Shown piece after piece: positions 33,511 through 41,571 of a stretch of 64,000 nucleotides of DNA. A model generated the notes under the pieces. The model worked only from the letters and a program-made list of their open reading frames with translations. It did not search any database and was not told the DNA's origin. The translations under genes and the position numbers were made by a program. How positions within the stretch are numbered: position 1 is the first letter of the stretch; each line of letters opens with the position of its first letter. This DNA is from Egicoccus sp. AB-alg6-2 (lineage in GTDB: Bacteria > Actinomycetota > Nitriliruptoria > Nitriliruptorales > Nitriliruptoraceae): positions 1 to 64,000 of the forward strand of contig NZ_JBGUAY010000010.1 in NCBI RefSeq assembly GCF_041821025.1, given 5' to 3'.

Positions 33511-35460
33511 TCAGTCCTCGCGCCGGTTGGCGTCGCGATCGCGCTTCCGGGCCTCCTCGGCCTCCTCCTGGGCCTGGTCCCACTCGGCGTACGCCTCGAC
33601 GATGCGCTGCACGATGTGATGGCGGACCACGTCACCCGCACGCAGGTGGGCGAACGAGACCCCTTCGATGCCGTCGAGGATCTCGCCGACGATGCGCAGA
33701 CCCGAACGCTTTCCCGACGGCAGGTCGACCTGGCTGACGTCGCCGGTGACCACGGCCTTGGAGTTGAACCCGATGCGGGTCAGGAACATCTTCATCTGTT
33801 CAGCGGTGGTGTTCTGGGCCTCGTCGAGCACGATGAAGGCGTCGTTGAGCGTGTTGTGGGTGAGGATGAGGTCCTCGGTCACGTACAACGAGTCGCTCGC
33901 GGCCACCCGGATGCAGACGGCGTCCTCGACGCCGTCCGGTTCGATCGCTTCGATGAAGCGTGCCGGTGCGACGCCACGGGCGGCCGTGTACGCGGCGCGC
34001 TTGCCGGCGTCGCGGAACGGCTCGACGCCTGCGGGCAGGCGGATCTCGAGGATCGTCGCCTCGCCGCCGGGCCGTGGGTGCGCGACGCCGCCCAGCGAAC
34101 CGACCAGGAACCGCACGTCGTCGGCCAACGGCGCCGTGTCGGCCGTGTACCGGATCCGGCACGAGCGCCCGCACCGCTCCACCCGGCCACCGTCGCCGTC
34201 GAGCAGACCCTGCAGCGTGGCGAGCCGCACGTCGGCGGCGTTGAAACGGTAGACCTCCGCCACGGACCCCGTGGCGACCGCGTGTCGCACCTCGTCGGGC
34301 AGCCGCGGAGCGCCCCCGCCGACCGCCGCCGGCTCCGGGGCCGACATCGCCGCCTGCCCGCCGACGAGGAGGCCGAACGCGTAGGGGTCCATCGGGACGT
34401 CCCGTCTCGCGAACTCGACGGGCGCACGCAGCAGCGGCAGTGCGTCACGGTGGCGACCGCGGCCGAGCCGGTCGACGAGTTCGCGGGTCTCGAGCACGCG
34501 GGGTGCCCGGTCACGCCACCGGTCGGTGCGCGTGGCGACCGCCCACAGGTGATCGGCCGTGCACCGGGTCGACGCGCCGTCGCGGGTGGTGAGCCGGAAG
34601 ATGTCCTGCTCACCCTGCGGGAAGGTCCCAAGCACCGTCGTCGGCCGCCCGTTCGAGCCGACCACTTCGTCACCGACGTCGAGGTCACCGATCGGACGCC
34701 ACCCACGCGGCGTCAGCACCCGTTCGCTGACCGGCTGGGCGCGACCACGCATGTAGGCCAGGGGGGCCACCTCGATGGTGCCGCGGTCGACGTGGTTGAT
34801 CAGTTCCTCGGCCTCCATCATGTCGTGGAGGGCATCCCACAGCGGCTTGAGGTAGGGGTCGATCTTCTCGTGGAGCGTGCCGGGCAGGAACCCGAGCCGC
34901 TCCCCCGCCTCGACCGCCGGACGGGTCAGGATGAGGCGGTTGACCTGCTTGGCGCGTAGCGCCTGGACCGCCGCGCCCATCGCGAGGTAGGTCTTGCCCG
35001 TCCCCGCGGGCCCGATGCCGAAGGTGACCGTGCTGGCCTTGATGGCATCGAGGTAGCGCTTCTGGCCCAGCGTCTTGGGGCGGATCGTGCGACCGCGATG
35101 GGTGATCAGGGCCTCGGACAGCACGTCGGAGGGGCGCTCGCCCTCGTCCGCGCGGATCATCCGGATGGTCTGACGGACCAGCGCCTTGTCGAGCAGCTGG
35201 CCGCGACCGAGCAGCAGCACGAGTTCCTCGAACATGCGCGAGACCCGGGCCGTCTCCGTGGGGTCGCTGGCGTGGATCGTGATCTCGTTGCCGCGGACAT
35301 GGATCTCGGCACTGAACGCGTTCTCGATCAGCTTGAGCAGTTCGTCGTTGGTCCCGAGCAGCGAGACCATGGCGTGCTCACCGGGGACGAGCACCTTGAC
35401 GCTGTCCGCTGGCACGGCGGCCGTGCGGTGGTCGCCGAGCGGCGACGGTGTGCTGCTCAC
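33511..35460 (-). CDS. phoH: PhoH-family ATPase precursor interrupted by an intein
   Basis: This 649-residue precursor consists of a 353-residue PhoH host protein plus a 296-residue intein (residues 241-536). The host has an N-terminal KH-like region and an ATPase with Walker A GIGPAGTGKTYLA (residues 148-160), RPAVEAGERLGFLPG and, right after the intein, the Walker B strand AFIVLDEAQN. The intein sits between MRGR and TLNDAF, just before Walker B, so unspliced protein should be inactive. Both exteins are in one frame with intact motifs. The gene lies in the usual phoH-ybeY-CNNM-cdd-era order. PhoH2-type toxin domains are absent. Function is likely RNA/ribosome-related, like its neighbours. 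Confidence 0.95.
   Translation of the reverse strand: MSSTPSPLGDHRTAAVPADSVKVLVPGEHAMVSLLGTNDELLKLIENAFSAEIHVRGNEITIHASDPTETARVSRMFEELVLLLGRGQLLDKALVRQTIRMIRADEGERPSDVLSEALITHRGRTIRPKTLGQKRYLDAIKASTVTFGIGPAGTGKTYLAMGAAVQALRAKQVNRLILTRPAVEAGERLGFLPGTLHEKIDPYLKPLWDALHDMMEAEELINHVDRGTIEVAPLAYMRGRAQPVSERVLTPRGWRPIGDLDVGDEVVGSNGRPTTVLGTFPQGEQDIFRLTTRDGASTRCTADHLWAVATRTDRWRDRAPRVLETRELVDRLGRGRHRDALPLLRAPVEFARRDVPMDPYAFGLLVGGQAAMSAPEPAAVGGGAPRLPDEVRHAVATGSVAEVYRFNAADVRLATLQGLLDGDGGRVERCGRSCRIRYTADTAPLADDVRFLVGSLGGVAHPRPGGEATILEIRLPAGVEPFRDAGKRAAYTAARGVAPARFIEAIEPDGVEDAVCIRVAASDSLYVTEDLILTHNTLNDAFIVLDEAQNTTAEQMKMFLTRIGFNSKAVVTGDVSQVDLPSGKRSGLRIVGEILDGIEGVSFAHLRAGDVVRHHIVQRIVEAYAEWDQAQEEAEEARKRDRDANRRED
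33853..34740 (-). mobile_element. Class 3 intein in PhoH, decayed LAGLIDADG nuclease
   Basis: The intein is 296 residues, from AQPVSERVLTPRGW to LILTHN, followed by Thr as the +1 extein residue. It starts with Ala, not Cys or Ser. The three class 3 marker residues are at their expected places: Trp two after the block B histidine (TADHLW, precursor Trp306), Cys at block F (DAVCIRV, Cys516) and Thr before the penultimate His (LTHN, Thr534). The middle holds a LAGLIDADG-type nuclease. Motif 2 is readable (LQGLLDGDGGRV), but motif 1 is GLLVGGQ, without its acidic residue, so cleavage is probably lost. Splicing by branched intermediates through Cys516 is expected. Confidence 0.9.
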
Positions 35461-35526
35461 GAAGGGTCTTTGGCTCCTGGATCGACGTCGCCGGACATGC
35501 GGGTGGCGGTCGGCGCAGCCTACCCC

Positions 35527-36036
35527 TCAGCGCACGAGCCCGGCGGCGGCCAGCCGGGCCCGCAGGGCCACTGCGGTGGTGTCCATCACGGCCGCGAGGG
35601 TCTCGATGTCGGCGGCACGGACGCTGAGGACCTGGCCGTTGTAGTCACCGCGGCGCGCCTTGATGGCGTCGGCGTAGCGGACCAGGAGCTCCTCGGCCTC
35701 GCGCTGGTGCTCGAGGGCGACCAGATCGAGCATCACGGCGTCCGCGTCGAAGTCGGCGGCGTTCGCCAGACGCCGCTCGGCGGCCCGCGGCTCCGGGAGC
35801 AGCTCGGCCACGGGAACCCGGAAGAACTGCGCCATCGCGTGCAGGCGGGTGATCGACACCGCCCGCTCGCCCCGCTCGTAGGCGCCGAGGACGCTCGCCT
35901 TGAGATCGCCGCCGCTGCGGGCCTCGACGTCGTGCAGGGACAGGTCCTGCTGCTGCCGGACGCTACGCAGTCGCTCGCCCAACGCCACCGCGTAGGGCTC
36001 GTCGAGCGTCACCGCACCCTCGACTGCGCCGGACAT
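35527..36036 (-). CDS. bldD: BldD-type developmental repressor
   Basis: This 169-residue regulator has an N-terminal Xre-type helix-turn-helix (GERLRSVRQQQDLSLHDVEARSGGDLKASVLGAYERGERAVSITRL) and a C-terminal domain with the exact cyclic-di-GMP signature RxD-X8-RxxD: Arg129-Gly-Asp131 and Arg140-Ala-Ala-Asp143 in the stretch RRGDYNGQVLSVRAAD. In Streptomyces, BldD dimerises on tetrameric cyclic-di-GMP to hold development genes off. The position between phoH and rsmE is its own promoter unit, behind a terminator. Start taken at ATG 36036; two ATGs upstream are alternatives. Confidence 0.92.
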   Translation of the reverse strand: MSGAVEGAVTLDEPYAVALGERLRSVRQQQDLSLHDVEARSGGDLKASVLGAYERGERAVSITRLHAMAQFFRVPVAELLPEPRAAERRLANAADFDADAVMLDLVALEHQREAEELLVRYADAIKARRGDYNGQVLSVRAADIETLAAVMDTTAVALRARLAAAGLVR

Positions 36037-36089
36037 CGTCATCCATCCCACCGTCACCACGTCACCACGGAACGCTAGCAAGCACGACG

Positions 36090-36114
36090 ACCGAAAAACG
36101 GGGCATATGCCCCC
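36090..36114 (-). terminator. Rho-independent terminator after rsmE
   Basis: The perfect palindrome GGGGCATATGCCCC (36100-36113), followed on the minus strand by GTTTTTC, forms a stem with a T tract. It is 25-50 bases past the rsmE stop and before bldD. This is the clearest intrinsic terminator in the window. Confidence 0.85.
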
Positions 36115-36138
36115 TATTCCGGCGGGGACGCGTTGGAA

Positions 36139-36873
36139 CTAGGTCGCGGCGTCCCAACGGCCGGTGAGGGCGTTGAGCAGCGCCAGGCCGGCGGCAGCGG
36201 CGTGTTCGGTCCGCAGCACCGCGGGGCCGAGACCGACCGGCTGTGCTCCGCCGGCGACCAGCTCGTCGACCTCCTCGTCGGTCCAGCCTCCCTCGGGCCC
36301 GATCGCCAGGACGATCTCGGCGACATCGGCGAGCCGGACGGCGGTGCGGTGCAGCGGCGCCCCGCCCGGATGCGCCACCAGGATCTCCGCCCGCCGCGCC
36401 ACGATCGCCGACGTGCCGACCACCGGTTCCACCCGGGGCCGGTAGGGACGACGCGACTGTTCGGCGGCGGAACGCGCGACCGCCTGCCAGCGCGCGAGCA
36501 CCTTGTCGGCCTTGCCCTCGAGCTTGGCGACGCTGCGCGCTGCGCCGACCGGAACGACGGCGTCGCAGCCGAGCTCGGTGGTCATGCGCACCACCTCGTC
36601 GAACTTGCGCCCTCGCGCCAGCGCCTGCGCGACGACCAGCCGCGGACGCGGCGGCGGCTCGGTGACGGCCGCACCGACCAGCCGTGCCCCCGATTCCTCG
36701 AGCCGGGCCGGTGCATGCGACCCGGCACCGTCCGCGAGATGGCACCGCGCACCGGGGCCGAGACGCAGCACGGTGCGAAGATGTCGGTGCGCCTCGACGT
36801 CGAGCGCGACCTCGTCGCCCTCGCCACGACCGGCGAGCACGACGTCGACGTGGACGTAGGGCACCAGGCTCAT
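36139..36873 (-). CDS. rsmE: 16S rRNA (uracil-1498-N3) methyltransferase
   Basis: This 244-residue SPOUT methyltransferase modifies U1498 of 16S rRNA. Motifs: KFDEVVRMTTELGCDAVVPV, RWQAVARSAAEQSRRPYRPRVEP, and the SAM knot EIVLAIGPEGGWTDEEVDEL with GLGPAVLRTEHAA at the end. ATG 36873 chosen, 13 bases past dnaJ. The gene order hrcA-dnaJ-rsmE is standard. A clear terminator follows. Confidence 0.95.
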   Translation of the reverse strand: MSLVPYVHVDVVLAGRGEGDEVALDVEAHRHLRTVLRLGPGARCHLADGAGSHAPARLEESGARLVGAAVTEPPPRPRLVVAQALARGRKFDEVVRMTTELGCDAVVPVGAARSVAKLEGKADKVLARWQAVARSAAEQSRRPYRPRVEPVVGTSAIVARRAEILVAHPGGAPLHRTAVRLADVAEIVLAIGPEGGWTDEEVDELVAGGAQPVGLGPAVLRTEHAAAAGLALLNALTGRWDAAT

Positions 36874-36886
36874 CGGCGTCGCGTTC

Positions 36887-38014
36887 TCAGCGGAACGCCT
36901 CGCGCAGACGCGTGAAGAGGCCACGGCCGTCCGCGGCCAACGGCTCGCCGCGCAGCTCGGCGAGCCGCGCCAGCAGCTCGCGCTGTTCGCCGTCGAGGTC
37001 GGTCGGCACCTCGACGCGTACGACGAGGCGCAGGTCGCCACGCCGGCCACTGGCGGAGCTCGGCAAGCCCGCTCGGCGGACGAAGAGTTCCTGACCCGTC
37101 TGCGTGCCGGCGGGGACGGTGACCTCGGCCACGCTGCCGTCGACGGTCGGCACGGTCACGGTGCCACCGAGCGCCGCCTGGGTGACGGGAACGTTGATCT
37201 CGGCCACGAGGTCACGACCGTCACGCTCGAACCACTCGTGCCGCCGCAGCCGCACCTCGACGTAGAGGTCACCGGGGGGCGCGCCCTGCCGTCCGGCCTC
37301 GCCGGCCCCGCTGACGCGCAACCGGTCCCCCTCCTCGACACCGGCCGGGACGTCGACGCCGAGGGTCCGTCGCTGGGTGCGCCGTCCCTCGCCCCCACAG
37401 CCGGTGCAGGGGTCGCCCACCTGGCGTCCGCTGCCCTCGCAGGCCGAGCACGGTGCCGCGGTGGCCAGCTGCCCGAACGCGGTGCGAACGACACGCTGGA
37501 CCTGACCGGCGCCGCCGCAGGTCCCGCACGCCGACGGCGGACGTCCCGACGCCGAACCCGATCCTCCGCACTGGTCGCAGGCGGAGGCCACCTCCACCTC
37601 GACCTCACGGCGGACGCCGGTGACGACGTCCTCGAGGGTCAGCTCGACGCCCACCAGCACGTCGCGTCCCGGCGTGGTGCGCTGGCGCCCGCCGCCCGAG
37701 GGCTGGCCCCCGAACGCGGAGCCGAAGAACGCGTCGATGACGTCGCCGATCCCGCCGAAGCCGCCCTGTCCGAAGCCGAATGGGTCCTGGCCCGCGCCGC
37801 GCCCCTGCGGGGTGCCGTCGTCACCGAACCGGTCGTAACGGGCGCGCTTCTGGGGTTCGGAGAGCACCTGGTAGGCGTGGGTGATCTGCTTGAAGGTCTC
37901 TTCGTCGCCGCCGGCGTCCGGGTGGTGCTGACGTGCCTGGCGGCGGTAGGCGCGTTTGATGTCCTCGGGCGACGCATCACGCGGCACCCCGAGCAGTTCG
38001 TAGAGGTCGGGCAC
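36887..38014 (-). CDS. dnaJ: Chaperone DnaJ
   Basis: This 375-residue DnaJ has a J domain with HPD (YRRQARQHHPDAGG), a Gly/Phe linker (FGFGQGGFGG), four CxxCxGxG zinc repeats (CDQCGGSG, CGTCGGAG, CSACEGSG, CTGCGGEG) and the C-terminal substrate-binding domain. The start is GTG at 38014. Partner of DnaK elsewhere. Shares the operon with hrcA upstream and rsmE downstream. Confidence 0.96.
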   Translation of the reverse strand: MPDLYELLGVPRDASPEDIKRAYRRQARQHHPDAGGDEETFKQITHAYQVLSEPQKRARYDRFGDDGTPQGRGAGQDPFGFGQGGFGGIGDVIDAFFGSAFGGQPSGGGRQRTTPGRDVLVGVELTLEDVVTGVRREVEVEVASACDQCGGSGSASGRPPSACGTCGGAGQVQRVVRTAFGQLATAAPCSACEGSGRQVGDPCTGCGGEGRRTQRRTLGVDVPAGVEEGDRLRVSGAGEAGRQGAPPGDLYVEVRLRRHEWFERDGRDLVAEINVPVTQAALGGTVTVPTVDGSVAEVTVPAGTQTGQELFVRRAGLPSSASGRRGDLRLVVRVEVPTDLDGEQRELLARLAELRGEPLAADGRGLFTRLREAFR

Positions 38015-38084
38015 GGCTCTGTCGACTCGTCTCGGAGAAGAAGCGGAAAAAGGGTGGCTGCGGCGCCCGAGGGCACCGCGGGCG

Positions 38085-39191
38085 TCACTGCGACAGGTCG
38101 GTCAGGGACGCCTGGAGCTGGTCCGCGACGGCGCGGACGGTGGCCAGCACGCTCGCATAGTCCATACGCGTCGGGCCGAGCACGCCCAGGGATCCAGCCG
38201 TCACGAGGCGGTAGCGCTGCGCCACCAGCGACGTCGAACGCAGGTCCTCGACCTCGTTCTCGCCGCCGATCCGGACGGTCGGCTGGTCGTTCTCGGTGCT
38301 CTGGTGCAACAACCGTGCCAGCGTGGCACGTTCCTCGAGCAGTTGGAGGACCCGCGACAGCTGGTCGCGTTCGAACGCCTCCTCGCCGGCGAGCGAGGCC
38401 TGGCCGCCGACGAAGACGTGGTGCACGGTGTCGTCGGCGAGATCGTCCGCGGTGGCATCGGCGAGCGCCCGCATGACCTCGCGCAGGTCGGGAGGCGCGT
38501 CCTCGCTGATGGCGGCGAGCACGGCGTGTACGTCAGCGAGGCGGCGGCCGCGGACCTGCTCGCCCAGCACGGCGCGGACACGGTCGAGGTCGGCCTCGGT
38601 CGTCCCGGGCGGCACCTCGACCGAGCGCTTCTCGACCCGGCCGGTGTCCCCGACCAGCAGCAACAGGGCCGAGCTCGGACCGAGGCCGACCAGCTCGACC
38701 AACTTGAGACGCGACGCGTCGAGGGCGGGTGCGATCACGAGCGACACCAGCCGGGTGAGCTGCGAGAGCACCGACGTGGTGCGCGCGAGCAGCTCCTCGA
38801 CGTCACGCGCCGAGCCGAGCAGTTCACCGATCAGCTCACGTCGCTGGTCGTCGAGGTCCGAACGGTCCGCGAGGTCGTCGACGAACCGGCGGTACCCGCG
38901 GTCGGTGGGCACGCGGCCCGCCGAGGTGTGGGGTTGGCGGATGTAGCCGAGCTCCTCGAGCGCGGCCATCTCGTTGCGCACCGTCGCAGCGGACACCGAC
39001 AGGTGCGCCGCCTCGACGACCCGCTTGGAGCCGACGGGCTCCCCGCTGGAGACGTACTCGGTGACGATGGCGCGCAGGATCGCGAGCTTGCGCTCGTCCA
39101 GGGGCGGTGCCGTGTCCGGCGCCGCGTCGGCCTCGGCGCGTCCGGGCACCTGGACCTGGATCCGCAGCGGTTCGACGTGTTGATCACGCAT
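38085..39191 (-). CDS. hrcA: Heat-inducible repressor HrcA
   Basis: This 368-residue repressor has an N-terminal winged helix (ERKLAILRAIVTEYVSSGEPVGSKRVVEAAHLSVSAATVRNEMAALEELGYIRQPHTSAGRVPTDRGYR compressed; residues about 31-96) and the HrcA ligand/dimer domain ending in GVLGPTRMDYASVLATVRAVADQL. ATG at 39191 is preceded by GAGGAGGTGG, a very strong ribosome binding site. The N-terminal 25 residues are family-extraneous. I found no CIRCE element upstream, so its operator is elsewhere or diverged. Confidence 0.95.
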   Translation of the reverse strand: MRDQHVEPLRIQVQVPGRAEADAAPDTAPPLDERKLAILRAIVTEYVSSGEPVGSKRVVEAAHLSVSAATVRNEMAALEELGYIRQPHTSAGRVPTDRGYRRFVDDLADRSDLDDQRRELIGELLGSARDVEELLARTTSVLSQLTRLVSLVIAPALDASRLKLVELVGLGPSSALLLLVGDTGRVEKRSVEVPPGTTEADLDRVRAVLGEQVRGRRLADVHAVLAAISEDAPPDLREVMRALADATADDLADDTVHHVFVGGQASLAGEEAFERDQLSRVLQLLEERATLARLLHQSTENDQPTVRIGGENEVEDLRSTSLVAQRYRLVTAGSLGVLGPTRMDYASVLATVRAVADQLQASLTDLSQ

Positions 39192-39398
39192 CGGTCCACC
39201 TCCTCGGGTCCGTCGGCCGCGTCAGACCTCGAGGGTAGCCCGCTGGCAGTCGCCGACCGAGGGTGCCAGACCCGGGATCGCGGTCGACCGCTCCCCCGCT
39301 CGGGCCACCACGCCCACCGGACGAGCGTTGGGGGTCGATCCGCGTGCGAGCGGCGGGCGTGACCTAGGGTTCGAGGAGAACGCACGAGGAGATCCAGC

Positions 39399-39839
39399 GT
39401 GTCCCACGACTACGCCGCCAGCGGCAACCCCCCGCCGGCGATCCCGCCGCAGGAGCGCGATCCTCGGCCGACGGGTGAGGTCGTCAAGTCCCTGACGGCG
39501 AACGCGCAGGAACTGCTGCGCAAGGAGATCGAGCTCGCCAAGCTCGAGATCTCCGAGATCCTCGTGGCTCGGGTCACCGCGGTCGCGATGTTCGCCGGCG
39601 CCGGCGTGGTGGGGCTGTTCATCCTCGGCTTCGTCGGCGTGACGGGGGCGAAGGCGCTCGATCTGGTCCTGCCCGAGTGGGCCGCCTGGCTGATCGTCAC
39701 CGCCGTCTACATCCTGATCGCGGCGATCCTGGCCATGATCGGCAAGCGCAAGTTGACGAAGCCGTCGAGTTCGCCGGATCGCACCAAGGCGTCCGTGGAG
39801 GAAACCGTGGCGTGGGCGAAGAAGCGGGTGCAGCCATGA
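39399..39839 (+). CDS. Phage holin superfamily III-like (DUF1469) membrane protein
   Basis: This 146-residue protein (GTG 39399) has a Pro-rich start, an amphipathic helix LTANAQELLRKEIELAKLEISEILVARVTA typical of the Phage_holin_3_6/DUF1469 group, and two membrane helices (VAMFAGAGVVGLFILGFVGVTG, WAAWLIVTAVYILIAAILAMI). Despite the name, such proteins are common chromosomal genes of actinobacteria and there is no phage context here. Its stop overlaps the next gene by four bases. Confidence 0.85.
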   Translation: MSHDYAASGNPPPAIPPQERDPRPTGEVVKSLTANAQELLRKEIELAKLEISEILVARVTAVAMFAGAGVVGLFILGFVGVTGAKALDLVLPEWAAWLIVTAVYILIAAILAMIGKRKLTKPSSSPDRTKASVEETVAWAKKRVQP

Positions 39840-40528
39840 GTGCCGGAGACGCCGCACAGCGCGTGAAGCAGCAGGTGAAGGAGGGCGTCGCCAAGGCCCA
39901 GCACGAGTTCGAGGCCGCCAAGTCCGAGGCGAAGCGCGTGAACGAGCGGGCCAAGCTGCCGCCGGCCGAGGACGCCGACCAGGCCGCACAGCAGGTCCGC
40001 GACCTGCGCGCCCGCATGGACCGCGACATCGCCACGCTCGAGGCCCGGATCCCGCCACGCGACACGGTGCTCGGCCAGGCGCGGGCCGTCGGCGGCGCCG
40101 TGGTCGGTGGGCTGGCGCTGCTCGGCACCGTGGCCACCCTGCGGCAGCAGCGCAAGGAGAAGAAGGCGTTCGAGGAGGAGGCCGACAAGGTCGCCCGCGC
40201 CATCGCCCGGCACCTGCCCGCCGCGGTCGCCGAGGTGTCCCCACCGATTCGGCCGCGGGTGATCGAGGTCGACGACGGGGGCGGCCACACCGGACGCACA
40301 CTCGCCATCCTCGCGTTGCTCGCCTCGGCCGCGTTCGCCATCTGGACGCAGGTGCGCGACCGCGACGGGGAAGCCGACATCTGGGGCCCGCCGCCCGCGC
40401 CGACGGCTCCGGTCGAACCTCCCGCGCCCGGGGTGCCGCCGTCGCCCGAGGTGACCTCGCCGATGCCGTCGACGGCACCGACCTCGAACACCGACGACCT
40501 CTTCGGCAACCGGCCACCCGCACCGTGA
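39836..40528 (+). CDS. DUF3618-like membrane-associated protein
   Basis: This 230-residue protein has a coiled, charged N-terminal half (AQRVKQQVKEGVAKAQHEFEAAKSEAKR) containing an apolipophorin-like helix, then RARMDRDIATLEARIPPRDTVLGQARAVGG, as in DUF3618 proteins, with one weak hydrophobic stretch after it. A second hydrophobic segment (TLAILALLASAAFAIWTQV, residues about 152-170) precedes a Pro-rich C-terminus. Paired with the upstream DUF1469 protein by overlap, as in other actinobacteria. Role unknown. Confidence 0.75.
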   Translation: MSAGDAAQRVKQQVKEGVAKAQHEFEAAKSEAKRVNERAKLPPAEDADQAAQQVRDLRARMDRDIATLEARIPPRDTVLGQARAVGGAVVGGLALLGTVATLRQQRKEKKAFEEEADKVARAIARHLPAAVAEVSPPIRPRVIEVDDGGGHTGRTLAILALLASAAFAIWTQVRDRDGEADIWGPPPAPTAPVEPPAPGVPPSPEVTSPMPSTAPTSNTDDLFGNRPPAP

Positions 40529-41568
40529 CCCCGGAGGGACCCGTCCCGGTCGTCGCCGACGACCGTCACCGGCGTCACGACCCGCCGTTCGAGCTCAATG
40601 CCGGCCAGCCTGTCGCACCGGTCTGGGAGCGGCCCGCACGGCTGGATGCGATCCGGACCGCGCTCGCCGAAGCCGGCCACCCCGTCGTCGCACCGCGCGC
40701 CTTCGACGACGCCCCGCTGCTCGAGGTCCACGACCCGGACCTGGTCGCGTTCCTGCACAAGGGGTACGCCGCGTGGCGGGAGGCCGGTGGTCCCGAGGTG
40801 ATGATCGCCGACACCTTCCGCCACCCCCGCATGGGCGGTGGCGGACGTCGATCCGCCTCGCCGTACGCGCAGCTCGGATGGTGGTGCTTCGACACCGCAA
40901 CACCGCTGGTCGCCGGCTCCTACGACGCCGCCCGCGCAGCCGTGGACATCGCCCTCAGCGCGGCGGCGATGGTCGCCGAGGGCGCGCCGGCGGTGTACGG
41001 GCTGACCCGCCCGCCGGGGCACCATGCCGGCGCCGACTACTTCGGCGGGTTCTGCGTGTTCAACCACGCGGCCGTCGCGGCCAGGTGGCTGACCCGGGGC
41101 GGCCGGGTCACCGTTCTCGATCTCGACGTCCACCACGGCAACGGCACGCAGGACATCTTCTGGCGCGACCCGTCGGTCCAGTACGTGTCACTGCACGGCG
41201 ATCCCGACCACCTGTATCCGTTCTTCACCGGCTTCGCCGAGGAGGTCGGCGAGGGGTCGGGACGGGGAACCACACACAACCTCCCGCTGGGCGAGGGCAC
41301 CGGTGACGACGCCTACCTCGACGCGCTCGACGTCGCGCTCGAGGCGATCACCGCGTTCGAACCGACGACGCTGGTGGTCTCGCTCGGACTCGACACCACG
41401 GCCGAGGACCCGATCGGGTCCCTGGCGCTGACCGCCGCGGCCTATCCCCGCATCGGCGCGGCGCTGGCGGCGCTCGGCCTGCCCACCGTCGTGCTGCAGG
41501 AGGGCGGCTACGCCATCGACCGGCTCGGCCCCAGCGCCGCTGCACTGCTGGCGCCACTCGGCGGCTGA
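40525..41568 (+). CDS. HDAC-fold deacetylase (acetylpolyamine amidohydrolase type)
   Basis: This 347-residue zinc hydrolase has the histone deacetylase/acetylpolyamine amidohydrolase motifs: LTRPPGHHAGADYFGGFCVFNHAAVAAR (active-site HH), VLDLDVHHGNGTQDIFW (zinc ligands Asp and His), and LVVSLGLDTTAEDPIG. It ends QEGGYAIDRLG, as in the family. Bacterial members deacetylate small amines rather than histones. GTG start, overlapping the previous stop by 4 bases. Confidence 0.9.
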   Translation: MTPEGPVPVVADDRHRRHDPPFELNAGQPVAPVWERPARLDAIRTALAEAGHPVVAPRAFDDAPLLEVHDPDLVAFLHKGYAAWREAGGPEVMIADTFRHPRMGGGGRRSASPYAQLGWWCFDTATPLVAGSYDAARAAVDIALSAAAMVAEGAPAVYGLTRPPGHHAGADYFGGFCVFNHAAVAARWLTRGGRVTVLDLDVHHGNGTQDIFWRDPSVQYVSLHGDPDHLYPFFTGFAEEVGEGSGRGTTHNLPLGEGTGDDAYLDALDVALEAITAFEPTTLVVSLGLDTTAEDPIGSLALTAAAYPRIGAALAALGLPTVVLQEGGYAIDRLGPSAAALLAPLGG

Positions 41569-41571
41569 GCC

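Noticed and set aside
33853-34740. Gene fusion or separate enzyme domain in PhoH
   Set aside because: Both ends fit intein splice blocks and the PhoH motifs resume in frame directly after the final Asn.
39192-39398. CIRCE operator upstream of hrcA
   Set aside because: No TTAGCACTC-N9-GAGTGCTAA or close variant is visible in the 207-bp region.
39399-39839. Prophage because of a holin-like gene
   Set aside because: DUF1469 proteins are common chromosomal genes. There are no phage structural, lysis or integrase genes around.
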